Counted from the first letter of the stretch, positions 31,039 to 42,499 are shown. The stretch: 64,000 nt of DNA from Bacteroidota bacterium (GCA_027491355.1 JAIXWI010000019.1:59261-123260), one strand, 5' to 3'. Numbers and translations are program-made. Notes: generated by a model not told the origin, from the letters alone.

Positions 31039-32103
31039 ATGAATTTGCCATCAAAAACTGATATCCGCTCTTTAAGCAAAGAAGCCCTGAAAGAGGCCAT
31101 GCTTGCTCAAGGAGAAAAAAGCTTCAGAGCCAACCAGGTATATGAGTGGCTTTGGAAAAAATCTGCATCTGATTTTGATGAAATGAGCAATCTTTCATTA
31201 GAGACCAGAGAATGGTTAAAATCAAATTATGTCATCAACCATGTAAAAGTAGTTGACAAACAAATCAGCAATGACAAAACCATCAAATCTGGATTCCAAT
31301 TACACGATACACATATAGTTGAAGGAGTTTTAATTCCGGCAACAGACCGCATGACGGCTTGCGTTTCTTCACAAGTTGGTTGTAGTTTATCTTGTAAGTT
31401 TTGTGCAACTGGTAAACTGGATAGAATTCGAAATTTGAATCCAGATGAGATTTACGACCAAGTAGTACATATTAGAAATTGGGCAAATCAACATTACAAT
31501 CAGCCACTGACAAATATTGTATTCATGGGAATGGGTGAACCTTTGCTCAATTACAAAAATGTATTGGCTGCCATTCAAAAAATAACTTCACCTGAAGGTT
31601 TGGGCATGAGCAATGAACGCATAACAGTTTCAACGGCTGGTATTGCCAAAATGATTGAAAAATTGGCCGACGACAAAGTTAAGTTTCGATTGGCTTTGTC
31701 TTTGCATGCAGCCAATGATGAAAAGCGAAACAGCATTATGCCTATCAATGAAAGCAATTCATTGAATGCCCTCATTGCAGCCTTACAGTATTTCCATCAA
31801 AATACCCGAAACCGCATCACCTTTGAGTACATTGCATTCAAAGATTTCAACGACTCAATTGCAGATGCTAAAGAATTACTTGCCATTTGTAAAAAAGTAC
31901 CTGCCAAAGTAAACATCATTGAATACAACCCAACAGGAGATGGATTATTTGAAAAAGCAAGTGCCAATAAAATTGATGCTTTTGCACAATTTTTGCTGAA
32001 AAATGGGGTGCAAGCAACTGTTAGAAGAAGCCGGGGCAAAGACATTGATGCCGCCTGTGGACAGTTGGCAAACAAAAAACACGAAAACGCGTTAATCAAT
32101 TAA
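31039..32103 (+). CDS. rlmN: 23S rRNA (adenine-2503)/tRNA methyltransferase RlmN
   Basis: CVSSQVGCSLSCKFCATGKLDRIRNL, FMGMGEPLLNYKNVL, ATVRRSRGKDIDAACGQL. ATG 31039 preferred over the upstream TTG at 31021. Confidence 0.95.
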   Translation: MNLPSKTDIRSLSKEALKEAMLAQGEKSFRANQVYEWLWKKSASDFDEMSNLSLETREWLKSNYVINHVKVVDKQISNDKTIKSGFQLHDTHIVEGVLIPATDRMTACVSSQVGCSLSCKFCATGKLDRIRNLNPDEIYDQVVHIRNWANQHYNQPLTNIVFMGMGEPLLNYKNVLAAIQKITSPEGLGMSNERITVSTAGIAKMIEKLADDKVKFRLALSLHAANDEKRNSIMPINESNSLNALIAALQYFHQNTRNRITFEYIAFKDFNDSIADAKELLAICKKVPAKVNIIEYNPTGDGLFEKASANKIDAFAQFLLKNGVQATVRRSRGKDIDAACGQLANKKHENALIN

Positions 32104-32112
32104 ACAGACAAT

Positions 32113-32679
32113 ATGGAACAAGCAACTTTTTTAGATGTATATGTAGAACAAACTCCAAATCCAGAAACGATGAAGTTTGTTTTTAACCGCATGATCCTTC
32201 CAAACAATGCTCTGGATTTTCCTAACAGAGACAAAACACATGGTTCGCCATTGGCTGCCAACTTGTTTGAATTCAGTTTTGTTCAAGGAGTTTTTATCAT
32301 GAACAATTTTGTTTCAATCACCAAAACTCCCTATTCGCAATGGGAAGATGTTTCGCCAATTGTAAGAGAGTTTTTAAAATCTTATGTGGCTGCAGGTGAA
32401 AAAATCATTCACGATGCAGGCTTGAGTCAACAAATAGATTCTGACGACCCAATTGTTCAGAAAATCATTGAAATATTAGATACCTATATCAAACCTGCTG
32501 TTGAAATTGATGGTGGACTCATTTCTTTCAAATCATTTGATGAAGGAAAAGTGACTGTTGAATTGAAAGGTTCATGTAGTGGCTGCCCATCCTCTACCAT
32601 TACCTTAAAAAGAGGCATTGAAGGCATGTTAACCAAAATGGTACCTGAGGTAAAAGAAGTGGTAGCAGAATCTGTTTAG
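32113..32679 (+). CDS. NifU/Nfu-type iron-sulfur cluster scaffold protein
   Basis: N-terminal VEQTPNPETMKFVFN; C-terminal IKPAVEIDGGLISF...LKGSCSGCPSSTITLKRGIEGML. Confidence 0.92.
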   Translation: MEQATFLDVYVEQTPNPETMKFVFNRMILPNNALDFPNRDKTHGSPLAANLFEFSFVQGVFIMNNFVSITKTPYSQWEDVSPIVREFLKSYVAAGEKIIHDAGLSQQIDSDDPIVQKIIEILDTYIKPAVEIDGGLISFKSFDEGKVTVELKGSCSGCPSSTITLKRGIEGMLTKMVPEVKEVVAESV

Positions 32680-33167
32680 TCTGTTTCTTGACTGCTTGAT
32701 TTGATGGTGGACCAAACCAATTCTGGTTCAAACCCCCTTCCAATTAAGTAAACAGCAACTTTGTTGTTGCGCTCCCAATCAGTTTTTGCCTTTACCTCTC
32801 TTCTTTTTTTAATGACCAATGTTGCCAACACTAGTTGGTAGTCATCCGCATCTATTTCCTTCATTCCTAATTGAATGCAATAAGCAGAAATGTCTCTTTT
32901 TTTAAGTTCATTTTTAATTTTTAAGCGTCCCCATTGTTGGGTTCTGAATTTGCCTCCTACATAAGCTTTTGCAAAACGTTCTTCATTTAAAAAATTGTGT
33001 TCAATCAGGTGTAAAACAACTTCCGCAGCCCATTCGCCAAAAACCAGCCACTCTTTGAGTTTGGCCTCAACTTCTTGGTGGCAACGTTCTTGGTAAGCAC
33101 AAAAATGTTCTGCCTTGAATTTGGCCTCTGCAAGTGTTAATTTTTTTTGTGTTCTTTCTGGCTTCAT
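32676..33167 (-). CDS. recX: RecX family regulatory protein
   Basis: AKFKAEHFCAYQERCHQEVEAKLKEW, FLNEERFAKAYVGGKFRTQQWGRLKIKNELKKRDI. Confidence 0.82.
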   Translation of the reverse strand: MKPERTQKKLTLAEAKFKAEHFCAYQERCHQEVEAKLKEWLVFGEWAAEVVLHLIEHNFLNEERFAKAYVGGKFRTQQWGRLKIKNELKKRDISAYCIQLGMKEIDADDYQLVLATLVIKKRREVKAKTDWERNNKVAVYLIGRGFEPELVWSTIKSSSQETD

Positions 33168-33204
33168 CTCCTATCTTTATCACAGCTAAATTAACCAAAA
33201 CTCT

Positions 33205-34458
33205 TTGCCTCACAAATACGCACTTCCGCTCTTATACATTGCAAATGCCATTTCTGGATTTGCACAAGGTATCAGCATGATTGCTATTCCATGGTATTTT
33301 AGTGCGCATTCTCAAAGCACCTATTTCAATACAGCTTATGGAATTGCAACGCTTTTGGTTTTATTTTTTGGCTTGTATGCCGGCACTTTGGTAGATAGAT
33401 ATTCAAGAAAATTCATCTTCATTGCAGTCAATATCATTTGCTTTGGAATAATTGGCAGCATAGCCTTTTACGGCAGACTCAATGCACTTCCTAATGAATT
33501 AATTGTATTGGTATTTGTAATAACCATGCTCAATTACAACATACATTATCCTACTTTGTACGCATTTGGGCAGGAAATCAGCAGTCCAGAAAATTATGGG
33601 AAAATAAATGCACAAATTGAAGTGGTGGGTCAAAGTACCTCCATATTATCAGGAGCGTTTGCTGGTATTTTAATAGAAGGCATCAACCATGGACAACAAA
33701 AACTTTTTGGGTTTAATGTAAATACCTCCTTTGCAATTGAAAAATGGGAACTAACGAGTATATTCATGGCAGATGCTATCACTTATTTAATTGCCTGTTT
33801 TATTATTTTCTTAATACCTTATCAAAGAAAAATACCAGCTAAAAAAGCATCTCAAGATTCCATATGGGAACAACTAAAAGCAGGTTTTACCTATTTAAAA
33901 CACCATCCTAAAGAACTAATTTTTGGCTTGTTTTCTTACAGTGTTTTTGCCGCTTTGATTGTAAGCATCCATGCACTATTACCAATTTATATCCATACTC
34001 GTTTGCATGAAGATGGAAGTGTATTTGCGGCATCAGAATTTTTATATGCCATAGGGGCACTTTTTGCTGGCTTAATGATAAGACTTTTATTTCCTGCTAA
34101 AAAGACCGCATTTGGGGTATTGTTCTTAACCAGTATTGCCGCTTTGCTTTATTTGAGTTTGTATTTCAATTTGAATGTGATCTGGTTCTATGTATTTAGT
34201 ATGGTGATGGGTATTTGCAATGCAGGAACCCGAATTCTAAGATTGACCTATTTGTTCAACCATGTGCCCAATGAATACATGGGTAGGGTAAACAGTATTT
34301 TTAATATGGGCAATGTGCTTACCCGCTCTATTTTTATTTTCTGCTTTTCGTTGCCATTTTTTACATTTGACCAACATATTGTTTACGCATTTCTGAGCTT
34401 GGCTGTATTTTTGGGTATATCCGCTTTGATTTTGAGTCAGCATAAACAAACAAATTGA
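33205..34458 (+). CDS. MFS transporter (TTG start inferred by the track)
   Basis: 12-TM-like hydrophobic pattern, GLYAGTLVDRYSRKFIFIAVN; start uncertain. Confidence 0.85.
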   Translation: MPHKYALPLLYIANAISGFAQGISMIAIPWYFSAHSQSTYFNTAYGIATLLVLFFGLYAGTLVDRYSRKFIFIAVNIICFGIIGSIAFYGRLNALPNELIVLVFVITMLNYNIHYPTLYAFGQEISSPENYGKINAQIEVVGQSTSILSGAFAGILIEGINHGQQKLFGFNVNTSFAIEKWELTSIFMADAITYLIACFIIFLIPYQRKIPAKKASQDSIWEQLKAGFTYLKHHPKELIFGLFSYSVFAALIVSIHALLPIYIHTRLHEDGSVFAASEFLYAIGALFAGLMIRLLFPAKKTAFGVLFLTSIAALLYLSLYFNLNVIWFYVFSMVMGICNAGTRILRLTYLFNHVPNEYMGRVNSIFNMGNVLTRSIFIFCFSLPFFTFDQHIVYAFLSLAVFLGISALILSQHKQTN

Positions 34459-34461
34459 TGT

Positions 34462-36936
34462 ATGAATTACACGCTGAATGAAATTTATAAGATATGTGGA
34501 GGCAAGCTAGTGCATGCTGAGCATAGTCAACATAGCATACAACATTTGGTCATAGATACCCGTAAAATCATTACAGAACAATGGGCCCTATTCGTTGCGT
34601 TAAAAGGCAAAAGAAACAGTGGTATCCATGCCGTTCATGAAGCCTACCTAGCAGGTATAAGAAATTTTCTTATCAATGAAAGCGAAGCACCAATTATTGA
34701 TTTTAGTTTGTTTCCCGAAGCAGGATTTTTATGTTGTTCGGATACGTTGCTTGCTTTGCAAAAATTAGCAGCACATCACCGTCAACAATTCAATTATCCG
34801 ATTATTGGAATAACAGGAAGTAATGGCAAAACAATTGTCAAAGAATGGTTATTTCATTTGCTCCATCAACAGTTAAAAATTGTAAGAAGTCCTAAAAGTT
34901 TCAATTCGCAAATTGGGGTTCCTTTGTCAATATTGCTCATGCAGCAAACAGATCAATTGGGAATTTTTGAGGCAGGCATTTCAGAGAAAAATGAGATGCA
35001 ACATTTGTCTTCAACCATAGCTCCAGAAATAGGTATATTTACATACATTGGAGCAGCACATCAAGCTGGATTTGAGAACAAGACAACTAAGATTGCTGAA
35101 AAATTTAAACTTTTTCAAAGCTGCAAACACCTGGTAATTGGTATTGATCAAGATGAGTTAGCAACTTCCATTACAAGTATAGGCTCAGCTTGTAAACTTA
35201 TAACTTGGAGCAAGGAAAGTCAAGCTGCAAACTTTCAATTTGAAATTCATAAAAAGAAATTCAGCACACTCATTGCAGAAAAAAATGAACAAATCAATAT
35301 CGAGATTCCTTTTACTGATGAAGCATCCATTTGGAATGCCTGTACCTGTTTGGCAAGTATTTTAGGATTGCACGCCATTTACAATTGGGACCTCAAACAA
35401 GCATTAAAAAAATTTGCTGACTTACCTGCTCTTGACATGAGGCTTCAACTCATTGAAGGTAGTGGACAGTGTATGCTCATCAATGACAGTTACAGTGCAG
35501 ATATAGATTCACTTAAAATTGCATTGGATTTTTTAAGACAACATCAAGGAGCCATGCGCAGCATCTGTATTGTTTCTGATTTTGTTGATAGTGGAAAATC
35601 TGAAGAAAAATTAAATCAGGAAATTGCCGATTTGCTTGTTCAATCAAAGATTGATACCATTATTGGTGTTGGACCATCAATGACTAAATTCAAAAATTTG
35701 TATCCAAGTAACAGCTTGTTTTTTGAGCAGACAGATTTGTTAATGTCATTTTTAAAACACAAACATTATGCTAATTCTATTTTGTTAATCAAAGGTGCAA
35801 GAAGTTTTGAGTTTGAAAAAATAAGTAAGTTATTGGCAAAACAAGTGCATCAAACCACTTTCGAAATCAATTTGAATGCGCTGGTAAACAACTTAAATAC
35901 CTATAGAAATTTACTAAAGTCCGGAGTAAAAACTATGGGCATGGTAAAAGCATTTAGCTATGGCACGGGAAGTGTTGAAATTGCAAGAACACTCGCACAT
36001 CACCAAATAGATTATTTAACTGTTGCCTATGCAGATGAAGGTGTCATTCTAAGAAATGCTGGTATCAAGACACCCATCATGGTCATGAATGCTGAACCCT
36101 CTAGTTTTGAGACTATTTTTACGCATCACTTAGAACCTGAAATTTACCAATTTGAATTGTTGAAACACCTCATTCAACATGCAAATGGAGAGGCTTTTGG
36201 TATCCATATAGAATTGGATACTGGCATGAAAAGATTAGGATTTGATGCCACTCAAATTCCTGAACTGATTCAATTATTAACAAACAATGCCAATATTCGA
36301 GTTCAATCAGTTTTCACACATTTAGCAGCCAGCGACGAAAGCGAACACGATGCTTTTACCCGCAATCAAATTAATAAATTCGAAAACATATCAACTCAAA
36401 TTTGCAAGGCTTTACCCTATCCAATTCTCAGGCATTGTGTAAATAGTAGTGGCATTACCAGATTCCCTGAAGCACATTTTGACATGGTGCGTTTAGGAAT
36501 TGGATTGTATGGCATTGATCCCTCTGAAAAAGTACAACAACAATTGCAAGTGATTGGAAGCCTCAAAACAATCATCTCTCAAATTAGAACCCTTGAAGCT
36601 GGTGAAAGTGTGGGTTATGGCAGAATGGGCAAAGTAAACCAACAGACAAAAATTGCCATTGTTGCCATTGGTTATGCTGATGGCTTGAGCAGACTTTTAA
36701 GTAATGGCAATGGTGCCATGATGGTGAACGGTGAAAAAGCATCTATTATAGGCAATGTTTGTATGGACATGACCATGATAGACATTACAAACATTTCTTG
36801 TCAAGTTGGAGATGAGGTCATTGTGTTTGGTCAAAATCCAAGTATTCAAACCATAGCCAGTCAAACCCAAACCATTCCTTATGAAATTTTAACAGGCATT
36901 TCTCAGCGTGTTAAACGCGTTTACTTTTTTGAATAA
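34462..36936 (+). CDS. Fused UDP-MurNAc-tripeptide:D-Ala-D-Ala ligase (MurF) / alanine racemase (Alr)
   Basis: MurF half: IIGITGSNGKTIVKEWLFHLL. Alr half: FEINLNALVNNLNTYRNLLKSGVKTMGMVKAFSYGTGSVEIA, HCVNSSGITRFPEAHFDMVRLGIGLYGI. Confidence 0.93.
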   Translation: MNYTLNEIYKICGGKLVHAEHSQHSIQHLVIDTRKIITEQWALFVALKGKRNSGIHAVHEAYLAGIRNFLINESEAPIIDFSLFPEAGFLCCSDTLLALQKLAAHHRQQFNYPIIGITGSNGKTIVKEWLFHLLHQQLKIVRSPKSFNSQIGVPLSILLMQQTDQLGIFEAGISEKNEMQHLSSTIAPEIGIFTYIGAAHQAGFENKTTKIAEKFKLFQSCKHLVIGIDQDELATSITSIGSACKLITWSKESQAANFQFEIHKKKFSTLIAEKNEQINIEIPFTDEASIWNACTCLASILGLHAIYNWDLKQALKKFADLPALDMRLQLIEGSGQCMLINDSYSADIDSLKIALDFLRQHQGAMRSICIVSDFVDSGKSEEKLNQEIADLLVQSKIDTIIGVGPSMTKFKNLYPSNSLFFEQTDLLMSFLKHKHYANSILLIKGARSFEFEKISKLLAKQVHQTTFEINLNALVNNLNTYRNLLKSGVKTMGMVKAFSYGTGSVEIARTLAHHQIDYLTVAYADEGVILRNAGIKTPIMVMNAEPSSFETIFTHHLEPEIYQFELLKHLIQHANGEAFGIHIELDTGMKRLGFDATQIPELIQLLTNNANIRVQSVFTHLAASDESEHDAFTRNQINKFENISTQICKALPYPILRHCVNSSGITRFPEAHFDMVRLGIGLYGIDPSEKVQQQLQVIGSLKTIISQIRTLEAGESVGYGRMGKVNQQTKIAIVAIGYADGLSRLLSNGNGAMMVNGEKASIIGNVCMDMTMIDITNISCQVGDEVIVFGQNPSIQTIASQTQTIPYEILTGISQRVKRVYFFE

Positions 36937-37594
36937 ACAAATCGAACCGGTAAGCTGCATAAGGTTGCCAAGCTTGTTGATCAATTGCCAAACCTTCTAA
37001 ACCTGCTTTTTTACACAGGGTTAATAATTGTTTTTTATTCCAAAACCTACCCATGTCGTTTTTACCAATCAGCGTGTGGTATTTGCATTTCAAGTTTGCC
37101 CAAAAACCTTTGTAATAAATACTTTTTTTAGCACTATCAGGGATATCTCCAATTAAAATACGACCGTCTGGTTTGAGGTGTTCTGCCAAATTTTTGAGAA
37201 CGGCCAAAGCTTGTTTGTTGCTTTCAAAATATTGAAAAGAAAAATACAATAAAATACAATCGAATTGTTGATGAAACTTAAATTTAGAAGCATCTGCACA
37301 ATGCCAATCTATTTGATTGCCATACTTTTTTTGTGCTTGTTCAATGAGTAAAGGAGAAAAATCTACCGCACTAATTTGGTTGCCAAATTTCTTCAGAAGT
37401 ATGGTCAATTCTCCATTCCCGCAACATACATCTAATAGGGTGTCATGAGCTTGTAAATGCAATTGTTCCGCTATTAATTCGGCAATTTTATGGAGACTTA
37501 GTTCAGACATTGTTTTGCCTTGCACAATGCGTCCAACACTGCTCAATGGATGTTCTTGCATTGCCCTATGATTCCAAAACTCTTGCCAGTTCAT
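36911..37594 (-). CDS. Class I SAM-dependent methyltransferase
   Basis: DTLLDVCCGNGELTILLKKFGNQISAVDFSPLLIEQAQ. Confidence 0.88.
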   Translation of the reverse strand: MNWQEFWNHRAMQEHPLSSVGRIVQGKTMSELSLHKIAELIAEQLHLQAHDTLLDVCCGNGELTILLKKFGNQISAVDFSPLLIEQAQKKYGNQIDWHCADASKFKFHQQFDCILLYFSFQYFESNKQALAVLKNLAEHLKPDGRILIGDIPDSAKKSIYYKGFWANLKCKYHTLIGKNDMGRFWNKKQLLTLCKKAGLEGLAIDQQAWQPYAAYRFDLFIQKSKRV

Positions 37595-38064
37595 TATTCG
37601 TGGTGGTAAGGCTCTCCTTTGATAATGGTATAAGCCCTGTACAATTGCTCTGCAAAAACGAGTTTCACCAATTGGTGAGAAAAAGTAAAGGCTGAAATTG
37701 AAAGTTTTGCATTGGCTCTTTGATAAATGCGCTCATCAAAACCAAAGGCACCTCCAATCAAAAACACAATGGATGAAGTTTGCATACTTAATTTATCTAG
37801 GTATTGCGCAAACGAAACAGAGTTGTATGATTTACCGTTTTCATCTAATAAAATCAAAAAATCTGTTGGCTTGATGGCTTTTAATTGCAAAAGGGCTTCA
37901 GTTTTTTTGATAGCATCTGATTGGTGATGCTTGTCTTTATTGGGCACTTGTATTTCACCATAAGTAAAATGGATATAATGCCCAAGTTTTTTTTCATACA
38001 ATTCAAATCCGTCTTTTACGAATGGGAAATGAGTTTTCCCTGTTTGTATCAAACGAATTTTCAT
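37594..38064 (-). CDS. rlmH: 23S rRNA pseudouridine-1915 N3-methyltransferase RlmH
   Basis: IVFLIGGAFGFDERIYQRANAKLSISAFTFSHQLVKLVFAEQLYRAYTIIKGEPYHHE. Confidence 0.95.
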   Translation of the reverse strand: MKIRLIQTGKTHFPFVKDGFELYEKKLGHYIHFTYGEIQVPNKDKHHQSDAIKKTEALLQLKAIKPTDFLILLDENGKSYNSVSFAQYLDKLSMQTSSIVFLIGGAFGFDERIYQRANAKLSISAFTFSHQLVKLVFAEQLYRAYTIIKGEPYHHE

Positions 38065-38087
38065 CCAATTAAAAAGTATTAAAAATG

Positions 38088-40640
38088 CTATTCAGGTTTT
38101 TCGGTACCTGGATTCTCTTTCTTTTTACGGGTTGCCTTTTTAACCAATGGTGCTATTTTAAGTTCGTCTGGTTGTGAAGCCTTGTCATAATCTATTTCTA
38201 AAGTATCTCCTGCTACCAATTCCATTTTTAACAATTCTTCAGCCATTGGATCTTCTACAAATTTTTGAATGGTTCTGGCTAATGGTCTTGCGCCTAAATC
38301 TGGATCAAAGCCTTTGTCTGCAAGAAACGCTTTCGCAGCATCACTGATGACAACTTTGTAGCCCAACTCTTCTATTCTTGCATACAATTTGGTTAAGTTC
38401 AATTCTAAAATTTTAGCTATTGCTGGTTTATCCAATTGACTGAATACAATAACATCGTCTATTCTGTTAAGAAACTCTGGCGAGAAAAAGCGCTTGAGGG
38501 CATTTTCAACAACAATTTTAGAATTCTTCTCAGCATCTGCAGTTTTTCCGGGTGTAGAAAAACCAACACCAGCTCCAAAGTCTTTGAGTTGTCTAGAACC
38601 CAAATTAGAAGTCATGATGATGATGGTATTTCTGAAATCTACTTTTCTGCCTAAACTATCAGTTATAAATCCTTCGTCAAGTACTTGTAACAAGATATTG
38701 AAAACATCCGGATGTGCTTTTTCTATTTCATCTAAAAGTAAAACTGCGTATGGCTTGCGCCTTACTTTTTCAGTGAGCTGTCCGCCCTCTTCATAACCTA
38801 CATATCCTGGAGGCGCTCCAACCAATCTGCTCACAGCAAATTTTTCCATGTACTCACTCATATCAATTCGAATCATGGCATCATCACTGTCAAAAAGATA
38901 GCGGGCAAGAACTTTTGCCATCTCCGTTTTTCCAACTCCTGTTGGACCTAAAAACACAAATGAGCCAATTGGTTTGTTTGGATTTTTTAACCCTGCCCTG
39001 GTTCTTTGAATGGCTTTGGTTAATTTTTTAATAGCTTCATCCTGACCAATGACTTTACCTTGCATTTCTGTTCCCATATTCAACAAACGTTGACCTTCTG
39101 ATTGGGCTATGCGCTTAACAGGAATACCTGTCATCATGGCAACTACATCAGCAACATCATTTTCTGTAACTGCATAACGTTGCGATTTGGTTTCATCTTC
39201 CCATTTACTTTTTTCTGAGGCCAATTGTTCTAGTAAATGTTTTTCTTTGTCTCTGAGCTTAGCAGCCTCTTCATAATTTTGACTCTTGACAACGCGGTTT
39301 TTTTCAAGCTTGATGTCTTCTATCTGCTTTTCCAAGTCTAAAATATTGGTAGGCACATGAATGTTACTCAGGTGTACCCTAGCTCCAGCCTCGTCCATTA
39401 CATCAATGGCTTTATCTGGCAAATGCCTGTCTGTTAAATAACGACTGCTCATTTTAACGCAAGCTTCTATGGCAGCTGCATCGTAAGTAACACTGTGGTG
39501 GCTTTCGTATTTATCTTTGATGTTGTTTAAGATTTCTATGCTTTCTGAAGCAGTAGCTGGTTCAACCATGACCATCTGAAAACGACGCTCCAATGCACCA
39601 TCTTTTTCTATGTATTGTCTGTATTCGTTAAGAGTAGTAGCTCCGATACATTGTATTTCACCTCTTGCCAATGCCGGCTTAAACATGTTTGAAGCATCCA
39701 AAGAACCTGAAGCACCACCCGCTCCAACCAAGGTATGAATTTCATCGATGAATAAAATCACATCTGGTGATTTTTCCAATTCGTTCATCACAGCTTTCAT
39801 GCGCTCTTCAAACTGTCCTCTGTATTTGGTACCAGCTACTAAACTGGCCAAGTCCAACATCACAACACGTTTGTTGAATAAAACCCGCGATACTTTTCTT
39901 TGTATGATTCTTAAGGCCAATCCTTCTGCAATGGCTGTTTTACCAACACCTGGCTCCCCAATCAAAATGGGATTGTTTTTCTTTCTCCTTGATAAAATTT
40001 GAGAAACCCTTTCAATTTCTTTTTCTCTTCCAACTATAGGATCAAGCTTACCTTCCTCACCTGCTTTTGTGAGGTCTCTGCCAAAATTATCTAGTACAGG
40101 AGTTTTAGATTTAGAATCACCTTTGCGAACTGGCTCTGATTTTCTTTCTTCTGCAGGTGGGCCATAAAATTCTTCTTCTTCAGGTGGCAATTCATTTTTG
40201 AATTCAGACAAATTACTTTCTAAAGCGTTTTTAAAAACTTCATATGTAATGCCGTATTGTCCTAAAATTTGTGAAGCCAAATTGTCTTCATCACGCAATA
40301 TTGACAGCAACAAGTGTTCTGTACCTATGATGTCTGTTTTAAAAATTTTTGCTTCAAGGTAAGTAATTTTCAATACCTTTTCTGCTTGTTTAGTAAGCGG
40401 AATGTTTACAAAATTGGTATTGTTTGTTGCCGAAGCTCGGATATTGTCTTCTATAGTCTTTTTCAATCTTACACCATCTATCTCTAGGGCTCTAAGGGTT
40501 TTAATTGCTTTCCCATCTCCCTCACGAATTAAACCTAACAACAGGTGTTCTGTTCCAATATAATCGTGACCTAAACGAATGGCTTCTTCTCTACTGTAAG
40601 AGATGACATCTTTAACACGAGGTGAAAATTTTGCTTCCAT
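38088..40640 (-). CDS. clpC: ATP-dependent Clp protease ATP-binding subunit ClpC
   Basis: Two Clp-N repeats, two Walker A motifs ([30 protein letters not shown]), UVR-like linker ([22 protein letters not shown]). Confidence 0.95.
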   Translation of the reverse strand: MEAKFSPRVKDVISYSREEAIRLGHDYIGTEHLLLGLIREGDGKAIKTLRALEIDGVRLKKTIEDNIRASATNNTNFVNIPLTKQAEKVLKITYLEAKIFKTDIIGTEHLLLSILRDEDNLASQILGQYGITYEVFKNALESNLSEFKNELPPEEEEFYGPPAEERKSEPVRKGDSKSKTPVLDNFGRDLTKAGEEGKLDPIVGREKEIERVSQILSRRKKNNPILIGEPGVGKTAIAEGLALRIIQRKVSRVLFNKRVVMLDLASLVAGTKYRGQFEERMKAVMNELEKSPDVILFIDEIHTLVGAGGASGSLDASNMFKPALARGEIQCIGATTLNEYRQYIEKDGALERRFQMVMVEPATASESIEILNNIKDKYESHHSVTYDAAAIEACVKMSSRYLTDRHLPDKAIDVMDEAGARVHLSNIHVPTNILDLEKQIEDIKLEKNRVVKSQNYEEAAKLRDKEKHLLEQLASEKSKWEDETKSQRYAVTENDVADVVAMMTGIPVKRIAQSEGQRLLNMGTEMQGKVIGQDEAIKKLTKAIQRTRAGLKNPNKPIGSFVFLGPTGVGKTEMAKVLARYLFDSDDAMIRIDMSEYMEKFAVSRLVGAPPGYVGYEEGGQLTEKVRRKPYAVLLLDEIEKAHPDVFNILLQVLDEGFITDSLGRKVDFRNTIIIMTSNLGSRQLKDFGAGVGFSTPGKTADAEKNSKIVVENALKRFFSPEFLNRIDDVIVFSQLDKPAIAKILELNLTKLYARIEELGYKVVISDAAKAFLADKGFDPDLGARPLARTIQKFVEDPMAEELLKMELVAGDTLEIDYDKASQPDELKIAPLVKKATRKKKENPGTEKPE

Positions 40641-40758
40641 AACAAATGGTTTTTAAATGAAGTATCAAAAAAGGGTCCAAACTTCAATGGCAATTTACCA
40701 ATGTTTAATTATTTTACTGAGTTTAAATTTCCACGAACAAATGTGTGTTACTTTTGAA

Positions 40759-42399
40759 TTAGCTAGTGATGTGTTCATCTAAAATTCTATTGAGCCATTT
40801 TAACATCATAAACATAGCAGCGGCAGCAATTATCAACAAACAAAAGTTCACCAAAAAGAAATTAGATTTATCCTCATAACTGTCCCAAAAAGTTGCTAAA
40901 ATACCTGAAAGTTTATTCCCCAAAGATGTTGCCAAAAACCAACCGCCCATCATTACGGCAGTGAGTCTTTTAGGGCTTAACTTAGATACCAAGCTCAAAC
41001 CCATAGGACTCAAAAACAACTCGCCAATGGTTACCACTCCGTAACAAGAAATCAACCATGCTGGAGACACCTTGATACTTCCATTGCTTCCAGCCCATAC
41101 CGCAGCAACCATTACAAAAGTTGACAAAGCTGAAATGAGCAATCCAAAGGCAATTTTAGTAGCTGTACTCATGTCTTTTTTACGTCTACCTTTTAGCCAT
41201 GTAAAAAACGCTACCACCAGTGGAGTAAAAACAATCACCCAAAAAGGGTTGATACTTTGAAACAATTCAGTGTTGAACAAGTATACCTTACTTTCAGGAG
41301 CTGGTTCTTGTACAGCACTCACATTCCTGAAATAAACAGGAAAGTCATAGGTTAACTTGGCAACACCATTTTCTTTAACTGCTTGAAATTTTTCATTGAA
41401 AAGCGGAACAGAGTCTTGCTTATAAGCCAATGTTTCTGCTAAATACATTTGCTTGGCTAAAGGCTGAATACTTTGAGGTATTTCCCTGTCTGTATAATAT
41501 TGAGCCCATGTTGTCAAAGCTGTTCCATTTTGTTTGAATACAGCCCAAAACATCACAGACACAGCCATTATACTTAACAAGGCCGCCAATGGTCTTTTGT
41601 CTTGTACACTTGCTTTTACATACAAACCAATGTAGTAAATGATAACAGGTATGGTAGCAAAAATAAATGCATCAGTGCTGTCTGAACCAAAAATATTTCC
41701 AGGTATCATCCATGCACTCACTCCCACAATAATTGCAGGTAAAAATACACGCATAAAAATACCGCCCAAACTCATGTCTTCAGGGGCTGTAGCTTTTCTA
41801 GTATCTGCATGTGCATAATGTTTTAAACCAATTAAAAAAGTAGCAATGCCAATAAACATGCCTATTCCAGCAGTTGCAAAGGCATAGCCCCACCCATATC
41901 TGTTTCGCATGTATGCAGCAAATAAATTACAAACACACGCTCCAATATTGATACCCATGTAAAAAATATTGAAACCTGAATCTTTATGAGCTTGATACTC
42001 TGGTGCAGCATATAAATTGCCCAATAATGTTGATATATTGGGTTTAAAAAAACCATTTCCCAGTATGATTAAAAACAAAGACAAATAAAAATAATGAATT
42101 CCGGGCAGGGCCAATCCAAGATAGCCAATACCCATCATGATTCCGCCAATTAGAATTGAGTTTTTGTATCCTAAAATTCTATCAGCAAGCAAACCTCCTA
42201 AAAAAGGAGTCAAAAATACAAATGCGATAAAAGTACCATAAATATCTGCAGCTTCTTTACGATCAAAACCTAATCCTCCCTTATCTACTGATTCGGTTAA
42301 ATACAATTGAAAAATACCTATCATAAGGTAATATCCGAAACGCTCCCACATTTCAGTAAAGAAAAGGAAGCGTAAACCTGATGGATGTTTTTTACTCAT
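40759..42399 (-). CDS. Peptide MFS (POT/PTR family) transporter
   Basis: FTEMWERFGYYLMIGIFQLYL, GNGFFKPNISTLLGNLY, FNIFYMGINIGAC, SPMGLSLVSKLSPKRL. Confidence 0.93.
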   Translation of the reverse strand: MSKKHPSGLRFLFFTEMWERFGYYLMIGIFQLYLTESVDKGGLGFDRKEAADIYGTFIAFVFLTPFLGGLLADRILGYKNSILIGGIMMGIGYLGLALPGIHYFYLSLFLIILGNGFFKPNISTLLGNLYAAPEYQAHKDSGFNIFYMGINIGACVCNLFAAYMRNRYGWGYAFATAGIGMFIGIATFLIGLKHYAHADTRKATAPEDMSLGGIFMRVFLPAIIVGVSAWMIPGNIFGSDSTDAFIFATIPVIIYYIGLYVKASVQDKRPLAALLSIMAVSVMFWAVFKQNGTALTTWAQYYTDREIPQSIQPLAKQMYLAETLAYKQDSVPLFNEKFQAVKENGVAKLTYDFPVYFRNVSAVQEPAPESKVYLFNTELFQSINPFWVIVFTPLVVAFFTWLKGRRKKDMSTATKIAFGLLISALSTFVMVAAVWAGSNGSIKVSPAWLISCYGVVTIGELFLSPMGLSLVSKLSPKRLTAVMMGGWFLATSLGNKLSGILATFWDSYEDKSNFFLVNFCLLIIAAAAMFMMLKWLNRILDEHITS

Positions 42400-42445
42400 G
42401 CTGCAATTAAGGATTTGGCTTATTTAAATACAAGTAAGTTTAAAA

Positions 42446-42480
42446 AAAATGGCGCGCCAGCTTTGCTGGCGCGCCATTTT
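42446..42480 (-). terminator. 16-bp perfect inverted repeat terminator
   Basis: AAAATGGCGCGCCAGC-TTT-GCTGGCGCGCCATTTT; on the minus strand followed by a T run, 20 bp past the lipoprotein stop at 42500. Confidence 0.85.
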
Positions 42481-42499
42481 CAAAATTTCTACAGAAAAA

